The notes under the pieces were generated by a model, which saw only the letters and a list, made by a program, of their open reading frames with translations, was not told the DNA's origin and ran no database searches. Below are positions 9,003 through 18,145 of a stretch of 64,000 nt of DNA, piece after piece (the first letter of the stretch is position 1; every line of letters starts with the position of its first letter). Made by a program: the position numbers and the translations under genes. The DNA is taken from positions 62,001 through 126,000 of the forward strand of contig NZ_JBHVAL010000010.1 in NCBI RefSeq assembly GCF_042667405.1, given 5' to 3'. The stretch is from Arthrobacter sp042667405. GTDB taxonomy: Bacteria; Actinomycetota; Actinomycetes; Actinomycetales; Micrococcaceae.

Positions 9003-9123
9003 GATGGAAATGCTCCTTTGCATCGTGAATGACTGACCTTCCCGGAGTGCTGGGAATCGGCGGGAACACGTAAGGAACTGTGATCCAGGTCATTTCTAGA
9101 CCCGAATATACTCGGACTTCCTA

Positions 9124-9702
9124 CTAATTTCCAGAGGGGTATTTCCCGGGTCGTACATCCCCGGCTATGCCGTCCGTGCGAGCCGGCCAGTGCCCGGTAA
9201 CCTGATGGAAGTCGATGGCGCGCAAGAGCGGCGTCATGTCGAAGGCCCTGATATTCAGGCTGAGCTTGACGCCGTTTACCCACTTGACCGTCAAATACGG
9301 CTGCCCTTTCAATGTCTGGAAGCTGTAGCGCGCAATGTCGCTGTAGCAAAGAAGGTGTTCCTTGCCGAACACGCTGCGAAAGGCCACCTCATGTTCCCGG
9401 GCAGCCACATAGAAGTTGCGGTACATGAGCACGAAAACCACGCCACCCACCACGATGGCCACGGATGCGATGCGGAAGGGCAGCGGATCCCGCGCATGGT
9501 CGGAGGTGAAGGCGACAAGTCCCATGAGCAAGCCCACGGCAATGAAAAGCCAGCCCACCCCGGGCACGACCTTGGGCATCCGAACCCGTTCCGGGTACTC
9601 CTTGGACCGGTTGGGGTGTTTCCGGGCCCACCACGCGACAGCTGCGATGAACATGGCCACCACAACCATGATGATGATCTTCAGAACAAGCTCAACCGAC
9701 AT
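9124..9702 (-). CDS. Hypothetical membrane protein
   Basis: This 192-residue protein has three hydrophobic segments at about residues 5-25, 45-65 and 78-97, followed by a soluble C-terminal domain of about 90 residues that reads like a PH-like beta domain ('EVAFRSVFGKEHLLCYSDIARYSFQTLKGQPYL', shown in part). It is probably anchored in the cytoplasmic membrane with the C-terminal domain inside. I do not recognise a named family. It ends 121 bp upstream of mmsA and starts 13 bp after the photolyase gene, so it may share a transcript with the photolyase. Confidence 0.6.
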   Translation of the reverse strand: MSVELVLKIIIMVVVAMFIAAVAWWARKHPNRSKEYPERVRMPKVVPGVGWLFIAVGLLMGLVAFTSDHARDPLPFRIASVAIVVGGVVFVLMYRNFYVAAREHEVAFRSVFGKEHLLCYSDIARYSFQTLKGQPYLTVKWVNGVKLSLNIRAFDMTPLLRAIDFHQVTGHWPARTDGIAGDVRPGKYPSGN

Positions 9703-9715
9703 TCAGCCAGCCTAC

Positions 9716-11107
9716 TCAGTGAACCTCTTTCATCCCCTTGTAGGCTTCCAATGCCTCGGCGCGCGTCGTCTTGAGGTCTACGATCTCCTCCGGGTATGCG
9801 GGGGTGCCGAACTCCGGAATCCAGTGGGCGATGTACTTCCCCTGCGGATCGAACTTCACGCGCTGGGCTTCGGGGTTGAAGATCCTGAAGAAGGGCGAGG
9901 CATCCGCACCGGATCCCGCCACCCACTGCCAGTTCGCCGGGTTTGATGCCGGGTCCGCGTCCACCAGGGTGTCCCAGAACCATTGCTCACCAAGCTGCCA
10001 ATGGATACCGAGGTTCTTCACCAGGAAACTGGCAGCAACCATGCGGACGCGGTTGTGCATCCAGCCTGAGCTCCACAATTGCCGCTGGCCCACGTCCACC
10101 ATGGGGAACCCGGTGTTGCCTTTCTGCCAGGCACGCAGTTCTTCAGGAGCGGACTCGTGGCCGGGATGCCGGCCATTGCTCCCGTTGCTTCCGGGCCATG
10201 CCCAGGGAAAGCGGTCGAATTCCGGGCGAAGGTTGGCCGTGGCCAGGTTCGGGTTATGGAAGTACTGGTGCCAGCAGAACTCCCGCCAACCCAGCTCCGA
10301 GGCAAAGATGCTGGAACTTTCGGATTGCCTGGAACCCAAGGCATGCCACACCTCGAACGGGCTCAGCTCTCCCCACCGAAGATAGGGCGAAAGCCGGCTG
10401 CTGCCCTCGGTGTCCGGCCGGTTCCTGCCCTCGCTGTAATTGGACAGTCCGTCCGCCACGAACTTCGCCAGTACCCTGTGGCCTGCCGCGGAGCCCGGTG
10501 TCCAGCTCTCCGCCAATCCCCCGGACCAGTCCGGCTTGCTGGGCAGCAGTTCCCAGGAGTCCAGCTCATCGTAGGCCGGGAGCTTGCCGGTAAACCCATG
10601 CCCCTGTTCCGGCACGGCCAGAGGTTCCCGGAATTCCTGCGCCGACACTGCCCGCCAGAAGGGCGTGAAAACCTTGTACTGGCCGCCGGTCTTGGTGGTA
10701 ACTTCCCAGGGCTCGTGCAGCAGGGACGCCTGGAAACTGGAAACATGCAAACCGGCCTCGCCCGCCCAGGCCTTGATCCCGGCGTCGACCGTCCGCTCAG
10801 CCGCACCGTACCGCCGGTTCCAGTACAGCGCGCCCGCACCAAGCGTCGTCGTAGTCTTCCGGACAACGGAGGCGGCATCGCCGCGGCGCAACAGCAGGGG
10901 GATGCCGAGCGCGGCGAGGTCTTCGCGGAGGGCAGCCAGCGAATGGTGCAGCCACCAGCGGGAAGCTCCGCCGTGAGGGCGAATCCCTGGCGATTCCTCG
11001 TCGAGGACGTATAAGGCGACGGCGGCGCCGTCGTCCACGGCGGCACGCAAGGCAGGATTGTCGGCGACCCTAAGATCATCCCGGAACCACACAACAGACG
11101 GCTTCAC
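9716..11107 (-). CDS. phr: Deoxyribodipyrimidine photolyase (class I)
   Basis: This 463-residue FAD enzyme uses light to split cyclobutane pyrimidine dimers. The N-terminal Rossmann antenna domain begins 'VKPSVVWFRDDLRVADNPAL'. The C-terminal FAD domain holds 'EGRNRPDTEGSSRLSPYLRWGELSP' (part of it) and the signature 'DTLVDADPASNPANWQWVAG'. The start is GTG 11107, preceded by GAGAGGGGTTAC. The 15-residue longer reading frame has no ribosome site. A 13-bp inverted repeat lies 39-75 bp upstream and probably ends transcription of the preceding gene. Confidence 0.93.
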   Translation of the reverse strand: MKPSVVWFRDDLRVADNPALRAAVDDGAAVALYVLDEESPGIRPHGGASRWWLHHSLAALREDLAALGIPLLLRRGDAASVVRKTTTTLGAGALYWNRRYGAAERTVDAGIKAWAGEAGLHVSSFQASLLHEPWEVTTKTGGQYKVFTPFWRAVSAQEFREPLAVPEQGHGFTGKLPAYDELDSWELLPSKPDWSGGLAESWTPGSAAGHRVLAKFVADGLSNYSEGRNRPDTEGSSRLSPYLRWGELSPFEVWHALGSRQSESSSIFASELGWREFCWHQYFHNPNLATANLRPEFDRFPWAWPGSNGSNGRHPGHESAPEELRAWQKGNTGFPMVDVGQRQLWSSGWMHNRVRMVAASFLVKNLGIHWQLGEQWFWDTLVDADPASNPANWQWVAGSGADASPFFRIFNPEAQRVKFDPQGKYIAHWIPEFGTPAYPEEIVDLKTTRAEALEAYKGMKEVH

Positions 11108-11145
11108 GTAACCCCTCTCAGACGACGACCCCGGAAAACAGGAAC

Positions 11146-11182
11146 AGCCCATGCCCCTCTTGGCATCCTAGGGGCATGGGCT
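11146..11182 (-). terminator. Hairpin between hypothetical gene and photolyase
   Basis: A perfect 13-bp inverted repeat, AGCCCATGCCCCT at 11146-11158 and its complement at 11170-11182, encloses an 11-nt loop. Read leftward it follows the stop codon of the 114-residue hypothetical gene and is followed by a short U-rich run (CUGUUUUCC). It therefore fits a terminator that insulates the photolyase gene, though it could also be an operator. Confidence 0.5.
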
Positions 11183-11224
11183 GAAAAGCTGTTATCGGCA
11201 GTGCCGGATCAACGGGCACGCGGG

Positions 11225-11569
11225 TCAAGCGATGGCAGCGACTGCTTCCTCGTCGTCGCCCAAGAGCACCGGGGCGGTGGCGTTGGCAGATCCGGTCCAC
11301 ATGGGGACGTTATTGACGACGTAGTCCCTGGCGGCCGGTCCCACCATGGACATGCCGGGATAGATCCGAAGGCCGTTTTCCTTGGTGGGCTTCAGACCGT
11401 GCAAGGCCAGGGCAGTTTTGAAAGCGGAATCGGGGACGGGGACTTTGCGGCCAAGAACGCACCAACTGATGTACAAGCCGTAGAGAGTGTCAAAGTCCAG
11501 GCCCTTCTCAGTGTCGTCCTCGAACACCACGGAGTCGCGCAAAAAAGTGCTGATTTGGGTGTCGGTCAT
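11225..11569 (-). CDS. Conserved-looking hypothetical protein
   Basis: This 114-residue soluble protein starts 'MTDTQISTFLRDSVVFEDDTEKGL' (part) and has a wing-like basic region 'ALALHGLKPTKENGLRIYPGMSMVG'. The spacing of helices and the 'FKTALALHGLKP' element recall the DNA-binding domain of phage primase C-terminal or D5-like proteins, which sense polymerisation inputs. I cannot confirm this by eye. No signal or membrane segment is visible. It is a single-gene unit facing the photolyase direction and ending at the hairpin before it. Confidence 0.6.
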   Translation of the reverse strand: MTDTQISTFLRDSVVFEDDTEKGLDFDTLYGLYISWCVLGRKVPVPDSAFKTALALHGLKPTKENGLRIYPGMSMVGPAARDYVVNNVPMWTGSANATAPVLLGDDEEAVAAIA

Positions 11570-11812
11570 TTTTGGGGCCTCTACTTAGAGAAGTTAGGGC
11601 CGCCGGGCTGCATCAGCGAATGTCCTATTTACCCACTATAGACCCCTTTGGGGTTCCCGGAAGCGAAAACAAGGTTAACTCTCAGCGCAGGCGGTTGCAC
11701 GTGGCGGGGTATGGCGTCCCTATTCCTGCGGGCGTACCGTCGTATCCATCCCCACTGATGGACGGACGCCCGGCGTCCGGCACAGCTCAGGCTCACGGAT
11801 AAGGAGCATCAC

Positions 11813-13984
11813 GTGGCTGGATGGAATGCTGACACGGCAGCCGGCCCCCTCGGCTCAGGCACGGTCACTTTGGTTGAAGGCTCATCCTTCTGTATTTCCG
11901 CGGCAAACGGGGATATCCATTCGGACGTCCCGCACGGCGTCTTCCATCTGGATACCCGGATCCTGTCCACGTGGGAACTCACCGTCAATGGACAGGTGAT
12001 CGAACCCTTGGCAGCAGAGACCAGGGAGCCCTACCGCGCCTTCTTTGTAGGCCGGGTGCCCCGCCCCGACGGCCATGCGGACAGCCCGTTGCTGGTTGAG
12101 AGGCTGCGTGAGGTAGGAAATGGAATCCGCGAAGAAATTACTGTCCGGAATTATTCCAACCAGGCGACTCAATGCCGCATCCTGCTCTCTGCGGACTCGG
12201 ATTTTGCTGATCTTTTTGAAGTGAAGGAAGCCCGGATAACGCGCCAATGGACAGAAACGCACCTGCCCGACGGTGATTCCATTGAAATTCGGGGAAAATG
12301 GGAGGACATCCGGAAAAGTGTCGTCATTCGCGCCGACGGCGCCGGGGCCGGGTCAAAAGCCCTGGGCTTTACGGCGAAAATACCTGCCTACGGGAGTTGG
12401 AGTACCCGCGCCAGCGTAGTGCCGAAAGCGCATGGCACTGGATCGGGGGCTACCTTCACCCACCAGAATCAGGGGGGACTCTCGCCCAGCGACCAGCGCC
12501 GGCAGGACTGGGTGGACCGGATCCCCGTTGTGCAACTGAGCAACCGCTCGATCGAAGACACCCTTCGCCGCAGCTACGAGGACCTCGGCGCCTTGCGCAT
12601 CCAGGACCCGGACCACCCCGAGCGGGTGGTTGTGGCCGCCGGTGCCCCGTGGTTCATGACGTTGTTTGGCCGGGACTCCCTGTGGGCTTCCGAAATGGCG
12701 CTCCCCGTGGACCCTTCCCTGGCGTTGGGCACCCTGCGCACCTTGGCCGACCGCCAAGGCACGGTAGTGGATGAGGCCACCGAGGAAGAACCCGGCAAGA
12801 TCCTGCACGAAGTCCGGCTTGGCGTCTCCGGAGGCCTGGCCCTGGGCGGCAAGTCAGCGTACTACGGCAGCGTGGACGCCACGCCGCTGTTTGTCGTGGT
12901 GCTGGGTTCGGTCAGCCGCTGGGGCTTCGGCAAGGACGCCATCGCGTCCCTCCTCCCCCATGCGGACAGGGCACTGGAGTGGATCCGGACCTACGGGGAC
13001 CGCGACGGCGACGGTTTCGTGGAGTACGGCCGGCCCAACGAACACGGGCTCATCAACCAAGGCTGGAAGGACTCCTGGGACGGCATCAACTTCGCGGACG
13101 GCACGCTCGCCCAACCACCGCTGGCGCTCTGCGAAGTCCAGGCCTACGTGCACGGCGCCTATGTGGCGCGCGCCTGGATGGCGTACGACGACGGCGACCT
13201 CGCCTTGGCGGAAAGCCTGCGGCAACGCGCGGAAGACTTGAAGAGAAGGTTCAACGAGCAGTTCTGGTTGCCGGACAAGGGATACTACGCCGTGGCCCTG
13301 GACCGCGACAAAAGGCCGGTGGACGCTTGCGCCTCCAACATGGGCCACTGCTTGTGGTTTGGTTTGATCGACGAGGACAAGGCGCCTGCCGTGGTGGAGC
13401 GGCTGATGTCCCCTGAAATGTTCAGTGGCTGGGGTGTCCGCACCCTCGCCAAGGACATGGGCGCCTACAACCCCGCCAGCTACCACAACGGCTCTGTATG
13501 GCCGCACGACAACGCCCTCATTGTTTCGGGCCTGCTGCGGTACGGCTTCGTGGAGGAAGCACAGCGCATCGCCACGGCGATGCTTGAAGCGGCGGAAATC
13601 TCCGGCGACCGCTTGCCCGAGCTCTTCTGTGGCTTTGACCGCTCGCAGTTCCGCGAGCCTGTCCCCTACCCAACGGCCTGTTCGCCCCAGGCATGGGCCG
13701 CCACCACACCCATCCACCTGGTCATGAGCCTGATGCGCTATGACACCCACATCTCCTTGGGCGGCATCTGGCTCGATCCCGTGCTGCCGGCGTCGTTCGG
13801 GGACCTGCACATCCGCAACGCGCCCATGGGCAATGCCCGGATCACGATTGACGCCTCCGGCACCGAAGCCTCGGTCCAAGGCATCCCCGAGGGCCTGACA
13901 GTCCACCACGGGCAACGTCCGTGGATGTCGGAGTTGGTCGAGCGGGCGCACCACAGCAAGGAGCCCGGGAAAACGCCCTCGTGA
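11813..13984 (+). CDS. Glycogen debranching-type amylo-alpha-1,6-glucosidase
   Basis: This 723-residue protein has an N-terminal beta-rich domain (about residues 1-210: 'EGSSFCISAANGDIHSDVPHG', 'LDTRILSTWELTVNGQ') and a C-terminal (alpha/alpha)6 barrel with 'WFMTLFGRDSLWASEMALP', 'DRDGDGFVEYGRPNEHG' and 'NPASYHNGSVWPHDNALI'. This arrangement is the GDE_N_bis plus amylo-alpha-1,6-glucosidase architecture. It would hydrolyse alpha-glucosidic branch linkages in glycogen-like glucans. The start is GTG with ATAAGGAGCATCAC upstream. It is monocistronic. A GC-rich inverted repeat spans its stop codon. Confidence 0.85.
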   Translation: MAGWNADTAAGPLGSGTVTLVEGSSFCISAANGDIHSDVPHGVFHLDTRILSTWELTVNGQVIEPLAAETREPYRAFFVGRVPRPDGHADSPLLVERLREVGNGIREEITVRNYSNQATQCRILLSADSDFADLFEVKEARITRQWTETHLPDGDSIEIRGKWEDIRKSVVIRADGAGAGSKALGFTAKIPAYGSWSTRASVVPKAHGTGSGATFTHQNQGGLSPSDQRRQDWVDRIPVVQLSNRSIEDTLRRSYEDLGALRIQDPDHPERVVVAAGAPWFMTLFGRDSLWASEMALPVDPSLALGTLRTLADRQGTVVDEATEEEPGKILHEVRLGVSGGLALGGKSAYYGSVDATPLFVVVLGSVSRWGFGKDAIASLLPHADRALEWIRTYGDRDGDGFVEYGRPNEHGLINQGWKDSWDGINFADGTLAQPPLALCEVQAYVHGAYVARAWMAYDDGDLALAESLRQRAEDLKRRFNEQFWLPDKGYYAVALDRDKRPVDACASNMGHCLWFGLIDEDKAPAVVERLMSPEMFSGWGVRTLAKDMGAYNPASYHNGSVWPHDNALIVSGLLRYGFVEEAQRIATAMLEAAEISGDRLPELFCGFDRSQFREPVPYPTACSPQAWAATTPIHLVMSLMRYDTHISLGGIWLDPVLPASFGDLHIRNAPMGNARITIDASGTEASVQGIPEGLTVHHGQRPWMSELVERAHHSKEPGKTPS

Positions 13985-14000
13985 GGACGTCTTCCCGGGC
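13963..14000 (+). terminator. GC-rich inverted repeat across the debranching gene stop
   Basis: GCCCGGGAA at 13963-13971 pairs perfectly with TTCCCGGGC at 13992-14000 around the TGA stop codon (13982-13984). It lies between two convergent genes and may end transcription. No U-tract follows, so the call is tentative. Confidence 0.35.
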
Positions 14001-14042
14001 CATCTGGCGGTGGGAGGCCGCAGTTGACTCTGGAACCGGCAG

Positions 14043-14666
14043 TTACTGGATGGCTGCCTTGAGTTCCTTTGCTGCCAATTCGGGGTCCGAGGCACCGTAG
14101 ATCGCGCTGCCTGCAACGGCTACGTCGGCACCGGCCAACTGCACCGCGGAAATGGTGGATGCGTTGACGCCACCGGCAACGGAGAACGGCACTCGGGCCT
14201 CTTCCCCGGCGTTGAGGAGGCCGCGCAGGTCGTATCCCGGCTGTGCTTGCTCGTCCAGGCCGGCGTGGAATTCGATGAACTTGGCCCCCAGCGCCCTGGC
14301 TTCCTTGGCACGGGAAACCTTGTCGGCCACGCCGATCAGGTCCACCACGATGCCCTTGTTGTGGGATTGTGCAGCCTTGACCGCACCGGCAATCGTGGAG
14401 TCGTCCGCAGTTCCCAGGACAGAGACCAGATCGGCGCCGGCCTTGAAGGCGATGTCCGCTTCGAGTTCACCGGCGTCCATGGTCTTCATGTCTGCGAACA
14501 CGATCTTGCCGGGGTGGGCTTCCTTGATGGCGGTGACGGCGGCCAGGCCCTCAGCCTTGATCAGGGGCGTACCCAGTTCAATGATGTCCACGTGCTCGGC
14601 TACCTTGCCGGCCAGTTCCAGGGCGTCGTCGATGGTCAGGAGATCCAGTGCAACCTGCAGTTTCAT
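14043..14666 (-). CDS. hxlA: 3-hexulose-6-phosphate synthase
   Basis: This 207-residue TIM-barrel enzyme of the orotidine-decarboxylase suprafamily joins formaldehyde to ribulose 5-phosphate. Recognisable segments are 'KLQVALDLLTIDDALELA', 'IIELGTPLIKAEG', the catalytic 'ADMKTMDAGE' and the phosphate-binding 'VAGGVNASTI'. It is the first step of the ribulose monophosphate route for formaldehyde fixation or detoxification. It follows hxlB by 49 bp on the same strand and presumably shares its transcript. The nearby betaine monooxygenase produces formaldehyde, which gives it a local role. Confidence 0.92.
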   Translation of the reverse strand: MKLQVALDLLTIDDALELAGKVAEHVDIIELGTPLIKAEGLAAVTAIKEAHPGKIVFADMKTMDAGELEADIAFKAGADLVSVLGTADDSTIAGAVKAAQSHNKGIVVDLIGVADKVSRAKEARALGAKFIEFHAGLDEQAQPGYDLRGLLNAGEEARVPFSVAGGVNASTISAVQLAGADVAVAGSAIYGASDPELAAKELKAAIQ

Positions 14667-14715
14667 GGTGTTCTACTTTCTTTTGTGGTGTGGCTGGGGA
14701 AAAGATCAAGGGCGC

Positions 14716-15306
14716 TTACTCGAGGTTGGCGTGACGCAACCAAAGCTTCTCCGCCGGCTCGGCCGTGGCTTCCCAGAGGGTTTGGAAAACCGACTCGGTC
14801 ACCAGGAAAAGGGACTGTTCAAAGAGACTGCCGGAGTATTGCCGGGAGACAGACGAACCGTGGTCGGTCTTTTGCGCAGCCGGAATAACCACCAGCGTGT
14901 CGGCCAGCCCTGCCAGGGCGGACGAGGGGTTGGTGGTCACCGCAGCTACCCCTGCCCCGGCCGCAAGTGCGGTCTCGGCTGCTTTGACCACACCGGAGGT
15001 GGTCCCGGAACCCGAGGCCACCAGCAGCAGGTCACCTTCTGTGATGGCAGGGGTTGTGGTGTCGCCTGCCACGTGGACCGTCAGGCCCAGGTGCATCAGC
15101 CGCATCGCGGCCATGCGAAGCACAAGCCCACTCCGACCGGCGCCTGCCAGGAAGACCCGTTCGGCCCCGCTGACTTTGTCTGCAAGGCGTGCGAGCTGTC
15201 CGAAGTCCAGGCCGGAGGCGACGCGGGCAAGCTCGTCGAGAATCAGGGACGCGTTGCCGGCGACACTGTTACTCGAGGTTGTCGTTTGTTCTGCGATGAC
15301 GTGCAC
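14716..15306 (-). CDS. hxlB: 6-phospho-3-hexuloisomerase
   Basis: This 196-residue sugar isomerase (SIS) domain protein turns hexulose 6-phosphate into fructose 6-phosphate. The SIS motifs are 'VFLAGAGRSGLVLRMAAMR' and 'DLLLVASGSGTTSGVVKAA', with the C-terminal 'SGSLFEQSLFLVTESVF'. It is transcribed before hxlA, the reverse of the more usual order. A regulator with a LuxR-type DNA-binding domain starts 149 bp away in the opposite direction and is the obvious candidate controller. Confidence 0.92.
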   Translation of the reverse strand: MHVIAEQTTTSSNSVAGNASLILDELARVASGLDFGQLARLADKVSGAERVFLAGAGRSGLVLRMAAMRLMHLGLTVHVAGDTTTPAITEGDLLLVASGSGTTSGVVKAAETALAAGAGVAAVTTNPSSALAGLADTLVVIPAAQKTDHGSSVSRQYSGSLFEQSLFLVTESVFQTLWEATAEPAEKLWLRHANLE

Positions 15307-15455
15307 TGCTCACTCCTTTGCGGTAGGTGATGCGGGTATCTGCGGCAATACAGCAATTCTTCCGGCTGGGAAGGGTGGGCGTAATGCCGAAAAAGAGCAG
15401 TCTTAGCCACCCCTTTGGGTAGGCAATGATGCCACCCGCCCTCTAGGCTGGATAC

Positions 15456-16721
15456 ATGTCGCAGCCCTCAGCCCTCCCCTGGCAGCTTTTGGACGCCGTC
15501 GCGGACATCTCCCGAGCACCCCTGTCACGAATAGCCGACAGCCTGCGGACCGCCCTCTCGCCGTACGTCGCAAGCAGCGCGCTGGTGATCTTCACCGAGG
15601 ACTGCACGGGGCGGCCACAGAAAAAGGCCGGCGCCGAGGAAATCGTCAGCCGCGTCTCCATCCCCGAAATGGACGACGTCCGGGCGGCCATGGACGGGAA
15701 GGGGCCGTGGCGTACACGCGCCGTGATTGCAGGACAGGAACGCGACATCCTGGCCCTCACCTACCCACCGAGCAACGCACTCCTCGTTTTGACGGACCCC
15801 GTCCCTGCGATGGACGACGAAGCGCTGCGGGTTCTCTCTTACCTCTGGGAACTCACAGCAGCCCGCATCCAGGAGAAAGTCAGCGACGCGCCGCCGTCGT
15901 ATCTTTTGGAATCCCGGGCCGCGTCCGCGGAACGGATCCGCGTGACAGCGGAACTGGTGGACCAGCACTCCACAACCCTCGAAACAGTGCTGGCAGCATT
16001 GCGGTCCAACTCCATGGATGACCATGCGGCACGGGCCTTCGTGACAGACCTGACCGTCAAGGCGCTGATCAGCCTCCGGACCCTGAACGACCGCACAAGC
16101 GATCTGGTGGAAGAACCCGTCAGCTCAGCGTTCGAAAGGCTTCGTGAGGACCTCCGGCCGCTGATGCACTTCAGCAACATCGATATCCAGTTCATTGAGC
16201 CGCCAGCCAACGGACGGGCCCTCCCGGGAGAAGTGGCCCACGCAGCCAGGGCGGTGGTTCGCGGCCTGGTCCTGGCGATCGCCGAACAACCGGACGTACA
16301 CCGGGTCCGGGCCCAGTGGGACTGCGACGGGGAGAGCCTGCTGATAAATGTCCGGGACGACGGGCGGGGCGATCTGTCGCCCGATGCCACAAACATGGAA
16401 CGGCTCCGCCAGAAGGTGCAGGCACTCAACGGCAAAATGAGCGTGGATGTCATGCAGGGGTGGGGAGCGGACATCTCCGTTGCGTTGCCGCTGGATCCAC
16501 CGTCAGCGCCTGCAGGGGACGTTGCGGCATGGGGCCTGGCCTCCAGGGAACTGGAAGTCCTCCAGTCCCTGGCTGCCGGACAACGCAACCGTGCCATCGC
16601 CGCAGAGCTGAACATCAGCGAAAACACCGTGAAATTCCATCTCCGGAACCTCTTCCGGAAGCTGGATGTCCGGTCCCGCACCGAGGCCATTGCGCTGGCC
16701 CACAGTGCGGGCCTCCGCTAA
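15456..16721 (+). CDS. LuxR-type regulator fused to a degenerate histidine-kinase core
   Basis: This 421-residue protein has three parts. Residues 1-140 look like a GAF-like sensor. Residues 155-345 resemble a HisKA_3/HATPase core: 'AERIRVTAELVDQHSTTLE' keeps the H-box pattern but has Val168 where the phospho-accepting His should be, the N-box Asn is missing, and only the DDGRG ATP-lid motif (residues 301-305) remains. Residues 358-420 are a LuxR helix-turn-helix ('SRELEVLQSLAAGQRNRAIA', 'ISENTVKFHLRNLFRKLDV'). It is therefore a one-component regulator with a likely inactive kinase domain. It diverges from hxlBA and converges with gbcB with a 4-bp overlap, so formaldehyde metabolism is the plausible target. 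Confidence 0.8.
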   Translation: MSQPSALPWQLLDAVADISRAPLSRIADSLRTALSPYVASSALVIFTEDCTGRPQKKAGAEEIVSRVSIPEMDDVRAAMDGKGPWRTRAVIAGQERDILALTYPPSNALLVLTDPVPAMDDEALRVLSYLWELTAARIQEKVSDAPPSYLLESRAASAERIRVTAELVDQHSTTLETVLAALRSNSMDDHAARAFVTDLTVKALISLRTLNDRTSDLVEEPVSSAFERLREDLRPLMHFSNIDIQFIEPPANGRALPGEVAHAARAVVRGLVLAIAEQPDVHRVRAQWDCDGESLLINVRDDGRGDLSPDATNMERLRQKVQALNGKMSVDVMQGWGADISVALPLDPPSAPAGDVAAWGLASRELEVLQSLAAGQRNRAIAAELNISENTVKFHLRNLFRKLDVRSRTEAIALAHSAGLR

Positions 16722-18145
16722 GCGTCGATCACCATGTCCGTGGTTGCCGTGGAGCAGCACGGCAGGAACTTGCCGGCGTCGATTTCCCTTTTACGGATAC
16801 CGCCCTGGTGGTTCATCTCGACCTCGCCTGACAGCTTGACCACCTTGCAGGAACCGCACATCCCTTCCTTGCAGTTGGCGCCGATCCGCACGCCGGCCCG
16901 CTGGGCCACCTCCAGGATGTGCTCGCTGGGGTCGATCCGCACATTAACGCCGGTGCGCAGGAAGGACAGGGTGAGGCTTCCGGTTCCCACGGTATCGAAA
17001 CTCGAAGCATCCGGGGTTTCGGGCGCCGCCTCCGGCGAGGCGACCGGACCGGCGTCGTTGGCTTCCGCAACGGACGTCGTCGCGTCGGCGTCGAGCGCTT
17101 CAAGCGGCATGCCCGAAGCCTCCAAGGTGCCGTCCGCGTCGTATCCGGGCTCGTAGAGCCCGAAAGCCGCTGGCTGGCTTTCGAAGTAGTCCTCCGCCGA
17201 GTCTGCGATTTCCTCGGCAATTTCCTCTGCGATGTCTGCGGCCAGGGCCACTTCAGCCGCGTATTCGAGGAGCGTCTGGCGGTCACCCGAGAAGAACTCC
17301 ATGTAGATGGAGGTGTCGTCCACTCCCACCTTTTTCAGGAGCTCCGCGGCTGTGTTCAGGTAGCCTTCGGGACCGCAGGCGTACACCTGTCGTCCGTTGG
17401 CATCCGGCGCCACTTCATCAATCATGGCGGCGGTCAGGCGGCCGCTGAGACCTTCCCAGTCCTCGGGCTTGTTGCGGTCACCCAGTGAGTAGAAGACCCG
17501 GATGCGCGAGTCCACCGAGGCGATGTACGCCAGCTCCCGGTGGAAGGCGAAGCCGCCCGCCTCCGCACCGTGGTAGAGGACAACGACGTCGGCGTGCCCC
17601 GGCAAGGAGTGGACGGTCCGGACCATGGACATGATGGGAGTGATGCCCGCGCCCGCGGCCAGCAGGAGGTACCGGGCGCGCCGGTCGGCGTCGGGCAGGT
17701 GGAAGGCTCCCACCGGCCCAAGCATCTCCAGGACCGTACCGGGCTTCACGTTTTCATGCACCCACGGCGAAACCAGTCCGCCGGCGTCGCGTTTGACGCT
17801 GATGCTGAAGGTCCAGGGTTCAGTGGGTGAACTGGACAGCGAGTAGCTGCGGTCCACCGGGTCCTGGTCCTCGCCGTTCACGGGGAAGGCGATGTTGACG
17901 TACTGCCCTGCACGGAACGCAAGGGGGGCACCGTCGCAGCGGCGGAAGACGAACGTCATGAGGCCGCCCGCTTCAGGTACGGTCTCCACGCATTCGGCCA
18001 TGAACTCCTGCGGGTGCCACGGTCCCAAGGCACGGGCAGCGCGGGCGGGCGCCTCGGTGCTGCCCATGACACGGTTCCATGGCATCTCAAGGCCGCGGAT
18101 CCGCTGTGGCTCCTGGATGGCTGTTTCGGTCAGGAGTTCAATCAT
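16718..18145 (-). CDS. gbcB: Glycine betaine monooxygenase reductase subunit
   Basis: This 475-residue electron-transfer protein feeds electrons from NAD(P)H to the Rieske oxygenase GbcA. The FAD domain has 'DRSYSLSSSP' (residues 98-106), the nucleotide domain 'LAAGAGITPIMSMVR' (about 162-176) and 'YACGPEGYL', and the C-terminal plant-type [2Fe-2S] ferredoxin has C425, C430, C433 and C463. Between the reductase and ferredoxin lies an unusual Ala/Glu/Asp-rich linker of about 100 residues (289-388). Its start codon overlaps the gbcA stop by 4 bp (18142-18145), showing tight coupling. Confidence 0.9.
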   Translation of the reverse strand: MIELLTETAIQEPQRIRGLEMPWNRVMGSTEAPARAARALGPWHPQEFMAECVETVPEAGGLMTFVFRRCDGAPLAFRAGQYVNIAFPVNGEDQDPVDRSYSLSSSPTEPWTFSISVKRDAGGLVSPWVHENVKPGTVLEMLGPVGAFHLPDADRRARYLLLAAGAGITPIMSMVRTVHSLPGHADVVVLYHGAEAGGFAFHRELAYIASVDSRIRVFYSLGDRNKPEDWEGLSGRLTAAMIDEVAPDANGRQVYACGPEGYLNTAAELLKKVGVDDTSIYMEFFSGDRQTLLEYAAEVALAADIAEEIAEEIADSAEDYFESQPAAFGLYEPGYDADGTLEASGMPLEALDADATTSVAEANDAGPVASPEAAPETPDASSFDTVGTGSLTLSFLRTGVNVRIDPSEHILEVAQRAGVRIGANCKEGMCGSCKVVKLSGEVEMNHQGGIRKREIDAGKFLPCCSTATTDMVIDA

